A DNA stretch of 64,000 bases, taken from CAZOWW01 sp964583765 (GTDB lineage: Bacteria; Actinomycetota; Actinomycetes; Actinomycetales; Kineosporiaceae). Positions within the stretch are counted from its first letter, which is position 1. Every line of letters begins with the position of its first letter. The DNA lies in assembly GCA_964583765.1 (NCBI GenBank), contig CAZOWW010000012.1, positions 1-64,000 of the forward strand, given 5' to 3'. Shown in pieces: positions 52,709 through 62,114 of the stretch. The translations under genes were made by a program, and so were the position numbers. Under the pieces are notes generated by a model that searched no databases, had not been told where the DNA came from, and saw only the letters and a program-made list of their open reading frames with translations.

Positions 52709-53992
52709 TCAGCCGGCGAGGGCGAGCTGGAGCTCGCGCACCGAGGGCCGCTCCGCCCACGGTCGCAGCTGGGTGAGCAGCCGGTCGAGTTCGCGCAGGG
52801 TGCGCACCGACCGGGTCTGCTTGGCGATCTCGTGGGCCTCCAGCCCCGCGGTGGCGGCCTCGTCGACCGCTCCGGCCGCCGCGAGCGAGGACGCCAGGAA
52901 GGACGTGAAGTAGCCGTGGTCCCGCCGCGAGAACGGACGGCGTGCCAACACGTCCTGCAGGATGCCCACCGCCTTGGCCGCGGCCCCCAGAGCCGCGTGA
53001 CACAGGGCCGCCTGCACCCGCAGCAGCGCCAGGTCGTAGCTCCCGCCCAGGTCCTGGTCGGCGTTCGTGCTCTCCGCGCCGTCGAACAACAGGTCCTGCG
53101 CCACGGCCAGCTTGCGCTCGACCACCTCGCTGCTGCCGCCGGTCATCGCCCACCCGCGGGCCTCCTGCTGCACCGCCTCGGCCATGACCCGCCGGGGAAG
53201 CTGCCACGGGCCGTTCTGCGCGGCCTGGGCCAGGGTGAGCATGCGGAAACCGTCCCGGGTGTCCCAGGCCAGCTGGCTCTTCTTGAGCAGGATGTATCCC
53301 TGCATGGGACCGTCGCCGGCCTCCTGGGCCGATTCCATCGCCCGGTCCCGCCAGTAGGTGGCCCATTCGGGAGCTCCGGCGTCGCGGTACAGCCAGCCCA
53401 CGAACTCCGCACAGCGGGCCGCGACCCCGAGGACGTGCGGTCGGGTCCGCGCCGAGACCTGGCGCGTGGTGATGTCGATCGCCGCCAGGAGGCTGAGCGT
53501 GGAGGGCAGTGCGTCCTCGGGCCCTCGCTGGCCGTCGTCCCCGTGGCAGCCCGCAAGGCTGCGCTCGAAGTGCGCCACGAGGTCCCGCTCGTCGTGTCCG
53601 CGGGCTTCGTCGACCGAACGCACGACATCGTGGAGCTGCCCGCGGCTCAGGAACGGTGTGCTGATCCGTACCGGCCCCAGTGCCATCCCTCCGGCCGCGA
53701 AGGCACTGATCAACAACTGTCGGCGGTCCGTCGTGTCCTCCCCACCCGGGTCGGGTGCAGACCGGACGGCGGCCGCGAAGCGCTCCTGCTGCTCCGCGCT
53801 CGCCTTGGCCAGGGCCGTGTCCAGCACCGCCTGGAACTCCGGACGCGGCTCTACGGCCTCGCCCCGGGCCTCCCAGTTGGCAACCGTGCGGGTGCTGACG
53901 CCGAGATACTCGGCGAACCCTCGTACCGTCATCCGCAGGGCCGCACGCAACTGCTTGGCCTGCGCACCCGACCAGGTCTGCACGCTGCTCAT
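52709..53992 (-). CDS. XRE-family regulator with C-terminal helical (TPR-like) domain
   Basis: A 427-residue protein. The N-terminal HTH (about 11-45: QAKQLRAALRMTVRGFAEYL then GVSTRTVANWE) is followed by a linker and, from about residue 95, an all-helical Ala-rich region typical of the large actinobacterial XRE-TPR regulators; their ligands are mostly unknown. The frame is open to 54094, but the ATG at 53992 gives a clean HTH start. An inverted repeat GGTTacaAACC lies 4-14 bp ahead and may be an autoregulatory operator. Genes nearby (alpha/beta hydrolase, GT87-like protein) are possible targets. Confidence 0.85.
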   Translation of the reverse strand: MSSVQTWSGAQAKQLRAALRMTVRGFAEYLGVSTRTVANWEARGEAVEPRPEFQAVLDTALAKASAEQQERFAAAVRSAPDPGGEDTTDRRQLLISAFAAGGMALGPVRISTPFLSRGQLHDVVRSVDEARGHDERDLVAHFERSLAGCHGDDGQRGPEDALPSTLSLLAAIDITTRQVSARTRPHVLGVAARCAEFVGWLYRDAGAPEWATYWRDRAMESAQEAGDGPMQGYILLKKSQLAWDTRDGFRMLTLAQAAQNGPWQLPRRVMAEAVQQEARGWAMTGGSSEVVERKLAVAQDLLFDGAESTNADQDLGGSYDLALLRVQAALCHAALGAAAKAVGILQDVLARRPFSRRDHGYFTSFLASSLAAAGAVDEAATAGLEAHEIAKQTRSVRTLRELDRLLTQLRPWAERPSVRELQLALAG

Positions 53993-53995
53993 CGT

Positions 53996-54006
53996 GGTTA
54001 CAAACC
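53996..54006. promoter_or_regulatory. Short palindrome ahead of the XRE regulator gene
   Basis: GGTT-ACA-AACC sits directly upstream of the ATG, where the DNA is locally AT-richer than its surroundings. Autoregulation by the encoded HTH protein is plausible but unproven. Confidence 0.35.
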
Positions 54007-54244
54007 TCGCATCCTCGGCGTGGTCTCGCCGCCAACGAGACGCTCGGTGCATCACCGATCGCTCACAGTTGCATCGCGGTGGTATCCCTGACAAGGCGAA
54101 CTGCCGCCAAGCTGGATCTCGGCACCGGGACCGGATGTGTGCTCCCGCCTACCGCCCGTCTCGGTGCCCACCAACCACAGTCTGCTCTCAAGTAGGCACG
54201 TTGCGGTACTTGGTCCTCGCCACAGTGGCCATTCGCCCGAGGAG

Positions 54245-55456
54245 TCACCCCTCCTCGAGGGCCGGGACCAGGGGCAACGGTCTACCCGCCGTGGCGGTCG
54301 CGACCCGCACCGCGACCGCCACGGCCAGGCAGAGCAGGGTCCCGCGCAACACCGCCACCAGGGTCCACGGCCCGCCCGCGTCCAGTACCCAGGTGGGCGC
54401 CCAGGCCGCGACGACCGCCGTGGTGGTGGCCCACGGCCAGGAGCGCCACCTCGGGCCTCCCCCCCGGGCCACCGGCACCAGCTGGTCCACGAGCAGAGCA
54501 CAGAGCACCAACGAGGCACCGTAGTAGGGCCACCACTGCCAGTCGGTGAGCAACCGGACGGCGACCACGGCCACCGGCGCCACGGTCCAGTACCCCCGTC
54601 GCACCAGCACCCCGCCCACCACGACGGTCAGGACGAGCTGGACCACCCGGGCCGCGGGCGGGATCCCACCCAGGAACGCCCCGACCAGGGTCGTCGGGTT
54701 CACCAGGACGTCCAGGGAGCCCAGCTGCCCCACCGTGTCCGGCGCCGCCAGGACGAAGGGCGCCCACCACGCGGCCGCGGCCGTGCCGAACACCACGACC
54801 GCCCGCATCCGACGCTCCCGTGGCACCGCAAGCAGCAGGCAGACGAAGGCCACCGCCCAGGGCTTGGCCGCCGCCGCCGTGCCCAGCGCGACCGCCGGCC
54901 ACACGGTGCGTGCATGGCGCAGGCCCAGAAGCGCCCCGACCAACAGGCCCAGCACGAGGACGTCGTCCAGGTGCAGGAAGGAGACCGCCAGCACCGACCA
55001 ACTGTGGCCGGCGAGCAGGCCGCCGATCAGCGTGGTCGCCGCCGTACGACGACGGTCGGCCCCCGCGGCGATCGCGAGGCGTTCGATGAGCCGCAGGCAG
55101 ACCAGCAGCACGAGCACCATCGCCCCCGCGGCGAGCAGGCGCCCGGCCGCGGGCGGCAGGAGCGCCTCGGGCATCGCGGCCACCATCGCCGGCGGACCCA
55201 CCTGCAGGCGGGGCATCTGCTCGTACAGGTGCAGCGGACCGCCCGGGACCGCCACTCGGGGACCGGCGGTCCCGGTGAGCACCCGGGCGCCGCACTCGAA
55301 GACCCACCAATCCCCCACCTGGACCTGCGGGGAATAGAGGTACCCGAACCAGCCGGCGAGCACCGCGCCCAGCACCAGGAAGCGGGCCCGCAGGACGCCG
55401 TCCAGGGCACGCACGACACCGTCGGCCCGCAGGTCGCGGGACCACAGCCACCTCAC
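54245..55456 (-). CDS. Multi-pass membrane protein, glycosyltransferase family 87-like
   Basis: A 403-residue protein with about nine to ten transmembrane helices. It has an extracytoplasmic loop after the first helix containing DWWVFECGARVLTG, and helix ends such as HLDDVLVLGLLVGALLGL and WQWWPYYGASLVLCALLV. This architecture is that of polyprenol-phosphate-sugar-dependent GT-C/GT87 (DUF2029) mannosyltransferases, but the substrate cannot be given. The GTG at 55456 lies 36 bp downstream of the aroB stop, without a clear ribosome-binding site, so the exact start is uncertain. Confidence 0.72.
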   Translation of the reverse strand: MRWLWSRDLRADGVVRALDGVLRARFLVLGAVLAGWFGYLYSPQVQVGDWWVFECGARVLTGTAGPRVAVPGGPLHLYEQMPRLQVGPPAMVAAMPEALLPPAAGRLLAAGAMVLVLLVCLRLIERLAIAAGADRRRTAATTLIGGLLAGHSWSVLAVSFLHLDDVLVLGLLVGALLGLRHARTVWPAVALGTAAAAKPWAVAFVCLLLAVPRERRMRAVVVFGTAAAAWWAPFVLAAPDTVGQLGSLDVLVNPTTLVGAFLGGIPPAARVVQLVLTVVVGGVLVRRGYWTVAPVAVVAVRLLTDWQWWPYYGASLVLCALLVDQLVPVARGGGPRWRSWPWATTTAVVAAWAPTWVLDAGGPWTLVAVLRGTLLCLAVAVAVRVATATAGRPLPLVPALEEG

Positions 55457-55492
55457 GTACCGGTCATCGGCACCGGGCGGCCCCGGCTTGCG

Positions 55493-56614
55493 TCAGTCCG
55501 GGCAGAGCGCCCGGTAGCAGTCCTCGAGGACCTCCTCGGACGGTCCCTCCAGGCGGATCGGGTGGCCGATCCCGTCCAGGATCACGAACCGCAGCAGATC
55601 ACCCCGGGTCTTCTTGTCCCGGCGCATGGCCTCCAGCAGGACCGTCCAGCGGTCGTCCCGGTAGCCCACGGGCAGGCCGAGCCCGGACAGCAGCGCACGG
55701 TGCCGGGCGACGTCCGCGGGCTGCAGGTGCCCGGTCCGCGCGGCCAGCTCGGCCGCGTAGACCATGCCCACGCCCACGGCCTCGCCGTGCCGCCAGGTGT
55801 ACCGCTCGACCTGCTCGATCGCGTGCGCGAAGGTGTGTCCGTAGTTGAGCACCTCCCGCAGCCGGGCCTCGCGCAGATCGGCGCTGACCACCTTCGCCTT
55901 GACCGCCACGCTGCGCTCGACGAGCTCCCGCACCACACCCGAGTCCCAGGTGGTGGCCGCGGACGGCTCCTCCTCGACCAGGGACAGGATCCGCGCGTCG
56001 TCGATCAGTCCGCACTTGACCACCTCGGCCAGGCCCGCGACCAGCTCGTGATGCGGCAGGGTCGCCAGGGCGCCGAGGTCACACAGCACCCCCGCCGGTG
56101 GGTGGAACGCCCCGACCAGGTTCTTGCCCTCCGCGGTGTTGATGCCGGTCTTGCCGCCCACCGCGGCGTCCACCATCGCGAGCAGGGTCGTCGGCACGAG
56201 CACCACCCGCACCCCGCGCAGCCAGGTCGCCGCGACGAAACCGGCCAGATCGGTCACCGTGCCGCCGCCCACCCCGACCACGGCGTCCGAGCGCGTGAAC
56301 CCGGCCCGCCCCAGCAGCTCCCAACAGGACTGCAGGACCGAGGCCGTCTTCGCCGCCTCGGCATCGGGCACCTCGGCCGGCACGGTGTGGTAGCCGGCGC
56401 CGGACAGCACCTCCCGCACCCGGTCCCCCGTCGCCCGCAGATTGCGCGAGTGGAGCACGAAGACCCGCCGCACCTGATCACCGAGCAGGCCGGGCAGCTC
56501 CCCGAGCAGTCCGTGGCCGATCACGACGTCGTAGTCGTTCCCGCCCGCGGGGTCGCCCGGGGCGCCGGCCCCCACCCGGATCCGGCTCGTACGGTCGAGA
56601 TGGGCCACGTTCAC
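55493..56614 (-). CDS. aroB: 3-dehydroquinate synthase
   Basis: NAD- and metal-dependent second shikimate step. The 373-residue protein has VGVGGGTVTDLAGFVAATW and VPTTLLAMVDAAVGGKTGIN (NAD and substrate binding), plus VLNYGHTFAHAIE with metal-binding histidines. The GTG start at 56614 overlaps the aroK stop as GTGA. It follows aroC and aroK in one coupled operon. Confidence 0.97.
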   Translation of the reverse strand: MNVAHLDRTSRIRVGAGAPGDPAGGNDYDVVIGHGLLGELPGLLGDQVRRVFVLHSRNLRATGDRVREVLSGAGYHTVPAEVPDAEAAKTASVLQSCWELLGRAGFTRSDAVVGVGGGTVTDLAGFVAATWLRGVRVVLVPTTLLAMVDAAVGGKTGINTAEGKNLVGAFHPPAGVLCDLGALATLPHHELVAGLAEVVKCGLIDDARILSLVEEEPSAATTWDSGVVRELVERSVAVKAKVVSADLREARLREVLNYGHTFAHAIEQVERYTWRHGEAVGVGMVYAAELAARTGHLQPADVARHRALLSGLGLPVGYRDDRWTVLLEAMRRDKKTRGDLLRFVILDGIGHPIRLEGPSEEVLEDCYRALCPD

Positions 56615-57225
56615 GCAGGATCGTCCTCTCGGTTCTGCTGAGCGCCGGCGGCGTCCTCGGCCGGGTCGGCGACAGAGGTGCTGGTCCGCGGGCCCAGGAC
56701 GTCCGGCCCGTCGACGGTGGCCAGGAGCGCCACCACGGCCTCGGTGACCTCCTGCGGCGTGCGCCCGTTCGTGGCCACGGTACCCGTGGCGACCTGCTGG
56801 TAGATCGGGCGGCGCAGTTCCATGAGCTGCTGCCAGCGCGCGCGGGGATTACCCAGGAGCAGTGGACGGTCCCGGTTCAGGCCGATCCGGCGGGCGGCGT
56901 CCGACAGGCCCACGTCCAGGAAGACCACGGTGTGGCCGCGCAGGACCTCCTGGTTGCGCGGGTCCAGCACGGCCCCGCCGCCCAGGGCCAGCACCCCGTC
57001 GTGCTCACGCAGGGCGCGCGCCACGGCCTGCGTCTCCAACTCCCGGAAGGCGCCCTCGCCGGACTCCAGGAAGATGTCGGTGATCGTGCGTCCGTCCGCG
57101 GCCTCCACGTCCCGGTCGGTGTCCCGCACGGTGAGGCCCAGCACCTGCCCCAGCGCCTCGGCGACGGTGCTCTTGCCGGCACCCGGCGGCCCGACCAGCA
57201 CCACCCGGGGCCTGCGCGAGGTCAC
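56611..57225 (-). CDS. aroK: Shikimate kinase
   Basis: Phosphorylates shikimate at O3. The 204-residue protein has the P-loop GPPGAGKST, the DTDRDVE shikimate-binding block and [14 protein letters not shown]. About 30 residues of Ala/Asp/Ser-rich sequence extend the C-terminus. The GTG at 57225 overlaps the aroC stop as GTGA; the open frame further upstream belongs to the aroC shadow. Confidence 0.96.
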   Translation of the reverse strand: MTSRRPRVVLVGPPGAGKSTVAEALGQVLGLTVRDTDRDVEAADGRTITDIFLESGEGAFRELETQAVARALREHDGVLALGGGAVLDPRNQEVLRGHTVVFLDVGLSDAARRIGLNRDRPLLLGNPRARWQQLMELRRPIYQQVATGTVATNGRTPQEVTEAVVALLATVDGPDVLGPRTSTSVADPAEDAAGAQQNREDDPA

Positions 57226-58421
57226 CGCCCGCTCCGGAGGAGATCGGGGATGGCCTCGAGGTACGCCCGCACGTTGCGGGTCACCTCGGGCACGCTGTCC
57301 CCGCCGAACTTCTCCAGCACGGCATCGGCCAGGACCAGGGCGACCATGGCCTCGGCCACCACACCCGCCGCCGGCACCGCACACACGTCGGAACGCTGGT
57401 TGATCGCGACCGCCGCCTCGCCCGTGCTCACGTCCACCGTGGCCAGGGCCCGCGGCACGGTGGAGATCGGCTTCATCGCGGCACGCACCCGCAGGAGCTC
57501 CCCGGTACTGATGCCGCCCTCGGTACCCCCGGCGCGGCCGGTCCGACGGCGCAACAGGCCGTCCTCACTCCGCACGATCTCGTCGTGGGCGAGCGAACCG
57601 CGTCGACGGGCGCTCGCGAATCCGTCCCCGACCTCGACGCCCTTGATCGCCTGAATGCCCATGAGGGCCCCCGCGAGCCGCGCGTCCAGGCGCCGGTCCC
57701 CGTGCACGTGGCTGCCCAACCCCGGGGGCAGGCCGACCGCGATCACCTCGACCACCCCGCCCACGGTGTCCCCGTCCCGACGGCAGTCGTCGATCTCGTC
57801 GACCATGGCCTGGCTGGTGGCCGCGTGGAAGCACCGGACCTGGTCCGCGTCCAGGGCCGCGACGTCGTCCGGACCGGGCAACGGCGCGTCCTCGGGGACC
57901 GAGACCGGCCCGATCGCGACCGTGTGGCTGACCAGCCGGACGCCGAGCCCCTGCTCGAGCAGGGCCGCCGCGAGCACCCCCAGGGCCACCCGGGTGGCGG
58001 TCTCCCGGGCCGAGGCGCGCTCGAGCACCGGCCGCGCGTCGTCGAAGCCGTACTTCTGCATGCCCACCAGGTCCGCATGTCCCGGGCGCGGCCGGGTCAG
58101 GGCGGCGTTGCGGGCCTGCGCCCGGAGCACCTGGGGGTCCACCGGGTCGGCGGACATGACAGTGCGCCACTTGGGCCACTCGGAGTTCGCCACCTGCAGG
58201 GCGATCGGACCACCCTGGGTGAGCCCCTGGCGGACGCCGCCCAGGAAGGAGACGTCGTCCTCCTCGAACTTCATCCGGGCACCCCGCCCGTAGCCCAGGC
58301 GGCGCCGGGCGAGGGCGGTTCGGACGTCCTCCGTGGTGACCCGCACTCCTGCGGGCAGCCCCTCGAGGACTCCGACGAGCGCGGGTCCGTGCGATTCTCC
58401 TGCCGTCAGCCAGCGAAGCAT
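57222..58421 (-). CDS. aroC: Chorismate synthase
   Basis: FMN-dependent final shikimate step making chorismate, the precursor used by TrpE in this window. The 399-residue protein has [54 protein letters not shown], the [12 protein letters not shown] block and a late [20 protein letters not shown]. The ATG at 58421 has GAGGA 8 nt ahead; a longer form from 58445 lacks support. It is the first gene of aroC-aroK-aroB. Confidence 0.97.
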   Translation of the reverse strand: MLRWLTAGESHGPALVGVLEGLPAGVRVTTEDVRTALARRRLGYGRGARMKFEEDDVSFLGGVRQGLTQGGPIALQVANSEWPKWRTVMSADPVDPQVLRAQARNAALTRPRPGHADLVGMQKYGFDDARPVLERASARETATRVALGVLAAALLEQGLGVRLVSHTVAIGPVSVPEDAPLPGPDDVAALDADQVRCFHAATSQAMVDEIDDCRRDGDTVGGVVEVIAVGLPPGLGSHVHGDRRLDARLAGALMGIQAIKGVEVGDGFASARRRGSLAHDEIVRSEDGLLRRRTGRAGGTEGGISTGELLRVRAAMKPISTVPRALATVDVSTGEAAVAINQRSDVCAVPAAGVVAEAMVALVLADAVLEKFGGDSVPEVTRNVRAYLEAIPDLLRSGR

Positions 58422-58557
58422 GGCCGCATCCTCGCACGCGCCCACGTCCGCGCACCCGGCTCACCCCCGAGGGCGCTCTCCCGTGGGGCCCGACGAGTCC
58501 ACGGTCCGGTCATGGTGCCCCTGTCTCCCGTCCGGCCGCCGTGGGCCCGGCCACGCC

Positions 58558-59316
58558 TCAGCGCACGCGGACCTGGTCACCGGGGCAGAGAGTGTGCGAC
58601 TCGCTCCCGTAGGAGACCTGGGCACAGTTCTCCGAACTGGTCGTCTGCAGCGCGTCGAAACGGAAGTAGGAGGGCAGACCGAACACCTGGCCCACCCCGA
58701 CCCCGTCGAAGTGCGTGCCGTTGACGATGAAGTCGGCGCTGGTGCCGCTCACCCACTTGTAGAGGGTGAGGTACACGGTGTCGCTGTGCACGGTCCTCGT
58801 GGCACCACCCACGGTCACCGTCACGTAGACCACGTGGCCGCCGGTGCTCCCGGTCGTCGTGGTCCACCCGGAATCGGTGGTGGAGATCGCCGCGGCGGTG
58901 GTGCTGGTGGCACCCGAGCCGCCGGCGGCCGTGGTGGCGCCCGAGCCGCCGCCGGTCGTCGTCGCCGAGCCCGCGGTCGTCGCCGAGGTCGGACCGGCGA
59001 ACGGGTTGTGCGCGTTCACCGCCGGGTCGGTCACCGCGACCGTGGGCAGGGAGGAGGGCGCCGCGGTCGTGACCGGGCTGGTCCTGGGTCCCGGATGGTG
59101 CGCCGCCGTGGTGACCACCGGCTGGCCGGCGTCCGAACTGCCCGATCCCTGGAACAGGGTGAAGTAGGCGATCGCCCCGAGCGCGATCGCACCGACCGCG
59201 GTGCCCCCGATCAGCAGCAACCGGCGGGAGGAGCCCGAGGCGGTCTCGAAGCCCTGGGGGGCGGGACCTTCCGGTCCCCCGAAGCCGGAACCGAACGACG
59301 ACGGGGTCATGCTCAC
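58558..59316 (-). CDS. Pilus-cluster protein with one TM helix and Thr-rich stalk
   Basis: A 252-residue protein with a short cytoplasmic N-terminus, one transmembrane helix (about 33-54), a long Thr/Ser/Ala/Gly-rich linker (about 70-155) and a C-terminal domain (about 160-252) with VVYVTVTVGGATRTVHSD and paired cysteines (ENCAQ...HTLCPG) that could form a disulfide. I do not recognise the family. Its place right after pilO in a pilM-N-O run suggests a PilP-like accessory. The GTG at 59316 overlaps the pilO stop as GTGA and has GGAGGG 5 nt ahead. Confidence 0.8.
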   Translation of the reverse strand: MSMTPSSFGSGFGGPEGPAPQGFETASGSSRRLLLIGGTAVGAIALGAIAYFTLFQGSGSSDAGQPVVTTAAHHPGPRTSPVTTAAPSSLPTVAVTDPAVNAHNPFAGPTSATTAGSATTTGGGSGATTAAGGSGATSTTAAAISTTDSGWTTTTGSTGGHVVYVTVTVGGATRTVHSDTVYLTLYKWVSGTSADFIVNGTHFDGVGVGQVFGLPSYFRFDALQTTSSENCAQVSYGSESHTLCPGDQVRVR

Positions 59317-60194
59317 GGGGTCCCTCCGGTGGTGGTCGTGGCCGGGGTCGTGGTCGTCGTGGCCGAGCCGATGCCCGCGTCGTAGCTGGGCTCGGTCGTC
59401 GTGACCGTGGGGACCACAGCCGGCGGCAGGACGAAGACGACGCCGGTGATCGTGGCGTCGATCAGCCCTTCCCCCGCGTCGTCCGACCCCGTCGTGGTGG
59501 CGGTCGCGGTGTCCGTGGTGGTCGTCGTCGTGGTAGTCGTGGTCCCGGTGTCGGTCGACGAGGCTCCCGAGCCGCCGGCACTCTTGGACACGCCCTCCTC
59601 GATCGAGGAGATCAGGAACGCCCGGTGCATGGACATCTGCATCTTCTTCACGAACATCGCGACCTGGAAGTAGCCACCGGTCACGGTCACCACCACGGGG
59701 ATCGAGACCAGGGTGCTGCCCGGGATGGCGACCGAGGCCGTCGTGCTCGTCACCGGACCCGCCACGAGCCGGCCCAGCCCGGAGGCCGCGGACGTGGTGG
59801 TGGTCGGGGAACCGGTCGGCGAGGTCGCGCCGACGCTGGAGGGCAGGCCGACCTGGGCCGCCCCCGGGGTGACGCCGGTGAGGGTGACACCCGAGGTCGT
59901 CGCCATGAGGTCCAGGGCCCGGATCAACGCGGGCATCCGTGAGGACGGTGGCAGCTGATCCTCCAGGCCAGCCAGGTCGCCCAGGCGCTCGGGCAGCTTG
60001 GCGGACTGGGCACGGAGCTGCTCGATCTTCACGAGCATGTCCTGGTTGCCCGCCAGGACCTCGGTCTTCTGCTGGCGCAGACCGGCCGCGTCGTCGCGCC
60101 GCGGGGAGATCAGCAGGAACCAGGCGGAGGCCAGCAACAGGGCGCAGAGCACCACCGTCACGACCACCCAGCGCACGGTCGGGTTTCGGAGCAT
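59313..60194 (-). CDS. pilO: Type IV pilus inner-membrane protein PilO-like
   Basis: A 293-residue bitopic protein with one N-terminal transmembrane helix (about 8-29), a coiled-coil (AAGLRQQKTEVLAGNQDML to about residue 65) and a ferredoxin-like periplasmic domain (SSRMPALIRALDLMATTSGV, GGYFQVAMFVKKMQ). This is the PilO arrangement that pairs with PilN to align the pilus machine. It carries two unusual Thr-rich insertions, including an unbroken run of ten Thr. The ATG at 60194 starts one base after the pilN stop. Confidence 0.87.
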   Translation of the reverse strand: MLRNPTVRWVVVTVVLCALLLASAWFLLISPRRDDAAGLRQQKTEVLAGNQDMLVKIEQLRAQSAKLPERLGDLAGLEDQLPPSSRMPALIRALDLMATTSGVTLTGVTPGAAQVGLPSSVGATSPTGSPTTTTSAASGLGRLVAGPVTSTTASVAIPGSTLVSIPVVVTVTGGYFQVAMFVKKMQMSMHRAFLISSIEEGVSKSAGGSGASSTDTGTTTTTTTTTTDTATATTTGSDDAGEGLIDATITGVVFVLPPAVVPTVTTTEPSYDAGIGSATTTTTPATTTTGGTP

Positions 60195-60195
60195 C

Positions 60196-60918
60196 TCAGT
60201 TTGCCTTCCGGTCGAACCGGTGGGACAACGCGTCCGCGGTGATGGTCACGCTCCCACTGAAGGAGACCGTGGATCCGCCGGAGCTGTCGCGCACGGCCCC
60301 GCTGAACGTGGCCCCGTCGAAGCCCTTGACGGTGTTCAGGGTCTCCAGCCACTTGGCGACCGCTGGGAAACTGTCCGCATTGGCCGCCACGGTGACCGTG
60401 CCCACCCCGGGGACGGCGAGCGGGTTCGTTGAGCCCGAACCGGCCGGAACCCCCGCGTTCGCGGAGGAGACGCTGAGCTTGAGGCTGCTCATCCAGACCT
60501 CGCGCGGGGTGGCCACGGCGATGTCGTTGAGGTAGCTGTACCAGGCGACATCGGTCGCCATGGCCTGTTCCCGGATCTGCTCGGCGGACTCCACCTGGGC
60601 GAGCACCATGGGGGCCTGCGCGTAGCGGTTCGCCTCTGCCTGGAGCGACGCGGTCCGTGACTTCACGTCGACCAGTTCGGAGTTGGCGCTGTCCACCCCG
60701 GTCTGGGCCCAGTAGGTCCCGGCGCAGGCCAGAGCCACGGCGCCGAGGACCCCCGTGGCCAGTACCCACTGCAGGCGGCGCAGGCGCCTGCCCTCGGTGA
60801 TCTCCGCTGGCAACAGGTTGACCAGAGGGACGCTCGCCCACTCCACCTGCCCCAGGGAGGTGTCGACCTCCGGAGCCTGTCGGGGCGCCGGCACCTGGTT
60901 CGTCGTCTGCGTACTCAT
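60196..60918 (-). CDS. pilN: Type IV pilus inner-membrane protein PilN
   Basis: A 240-residue bitopic protein with a cytoplasmic N-terminal tail bearing the PilM-binding motif VNLLPAEI (33-40), one transmembrane helix (about 50-68), a coiled coil and a periplasmic ferredoxin-like domain. PilN recruits cytoplasmic PilM through the INLLP-type motif. The ATG at 60918 shares a base with the pilM stop (TGATG). Confidence 0.93.
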   Translation of the reverse strand: MSTQTTNQVPAPRQAPEVDTSLGQVEWASVPLVNLLPAEITEGRRLRRLQWVLATGVLGAVALACAGTYWAQTGVDSANSELVDVKSRTASLQAEANRYAQAPMVLAQVESAEQIREQAMATDVAWYSYLNDIAVATPREVWMSSLKLSVSSANAGVPAGSGSTNPLAVPGVGTVTVAANADSFPAVAKWLETLNTVKGFDGATFSGAVRDSSGGSTVSFSGSVTITADALSHRFDRKAN

Positions 60919-61967
60919 CAGAAGGCTCCCAGCGCGAGACCCACCGGCACCGCGGCCAGCGGCTTGACGAAGTCGATCTGGCGCTCGTCCAGTCCGGTCT
61001 TGCCCAGCCGTACCGAAGCCAGCGGGTCACCGGCCACCGCCGGCAGCCGGGTGGCCGAGGAGAGCCGGTCGAGCAGACCGTCGAGGCGCGACCCGCCGCC
61101 GGAGACCAGGATGCGTTCGATGGGTGCGCTGGGATTCGCCGTCGCGTAGTAGTCCAGCGATCCGCGGATCTCGTCCACGAACTCCTGCATGGTGGCGGCC
61201 ACGGCCCGCTGCACTGCCGCGAGATCCTCGGTGGCATAGCCGAGGGTCAACTGCTGCTTGAGCCCCTCGGCCTGGTGAGCGGTGACCCCCAGGCGCTCGG
61301 CCACCGCATCGGTGATGTCCTGGCCTCCCATGAGCAGGATGCGTACGAAGCGCGGGGAGCCCGAACGGTGCACCACCACGTTGGTCACCCGGGCGCCGAT
61401 GTCGATGAGGGCCTCGGCCTCGATCTCCACCCCGGTCTGGCGGCCCATCGCCCGCAGCACCGCGAAGGAGGTGAGGTCCACCGACACGCAGCGCAGGCCG
61501 GCTTTCTCGGCGCACCGCACATTGGCCAGGACCGTCTCGCGCGCGGCCGCGACGAGCAGGCCGTTGAGACCGAGTGTCCCGTTGGGGTCGCGCGTCTGCT
61601 CCAGGGGGAAGAAGTCGAGGACCGCCTGCTCGATCGGGATCGGCAGGAAGTCCTGCACCTGCAGGGGCAGGCTCGCCTTGAGCTCGGACGGCGGCATCCA
61701 CGGCAGCTCGATCTGCCGCACGATCACCCGTTGGTTCGCCACTCCCATGACCACCCGCTTGTGCGAGAAGCCGGCAGCCGACCAGAGCTGGCGCAGCGAG
61801 CTGACCACGGGAGCCTGGTCGACCACCTCGCCGTCCCGCACGGCTCCCTCGGGCAGGACCACTTGCCCGAATCGTTCGAGAGTGATCCCCCCTCGCCCGT
61901 AGGACAGCTCGGCTGCTCGGACGACGGACGTCCCGATGTCCAGGCCGATGGCCGTGCGCCCCGCCAT
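60918..61967 (-). CDS. pilM: Type IV pilus assembly ATPase-like protein PilM
   Basis: A 349-residue actin/FtsA-like cytoplasmic protein: AIGLDIGTSVVRAAEL phosphate-1 motif, DIGARVTNVVV phosphate-2 and LVSGGGSRLDGL adenosine motif. It binds the N-terminus of PilN and links the pilus base to the motor. The ATG at 61967 has GGAGA 7 nt ahead; upstream ATGs at 61991 and 62054 lack support. It leads a pilM-pilN-pilO-accessory operon; no pilB, pilT or pilC is inside the window. Confidence 0.94.
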   Translation of the reverse strand: MAGRTAIGLDIGTSVVRAAELSYGRGGITLERFGQVVLPEGAVRDGEVVDQAPVVSSLRQLWSAAGFSHKRVVMGVANQRVIVRQIELPWMPPSELKASLPLQVQDFLPIPIEQAVLDFFPLEQTRDPNGTLGLNGLLVAAARETVLANVRCAEKAGLRCVSVDLTSFAVLRAMGRQTGVEIEAEALIDIGARVTNVVVHRSGSPRFVRILLMGGQDITDAVAERLGVTAHQAEGLKQQLTLGYATEDLAAVQRAVAATMQEFVDEIRGSLDYYATANPSAPIERILVSGGGSRLDGLLDRLSSATRLPAVAGDPLASVRLGKTGLDERQIDFVKPLAAVPVGLALGAF

Positions 61968-62114
61968 GCGTGTCTCCTCTGCTGCACCCATCGAAGCGGG
62001 GCCGCATCGGCCTTCGCCGACGACCCTGCACGGGAGGTAATCCGTGTGCGTCATCGGATGGGGCGCCGGAGCGCTTGAGCGCATCTCCCCCGGTCGGAGG
62101 CCGTCCGGGGTATG

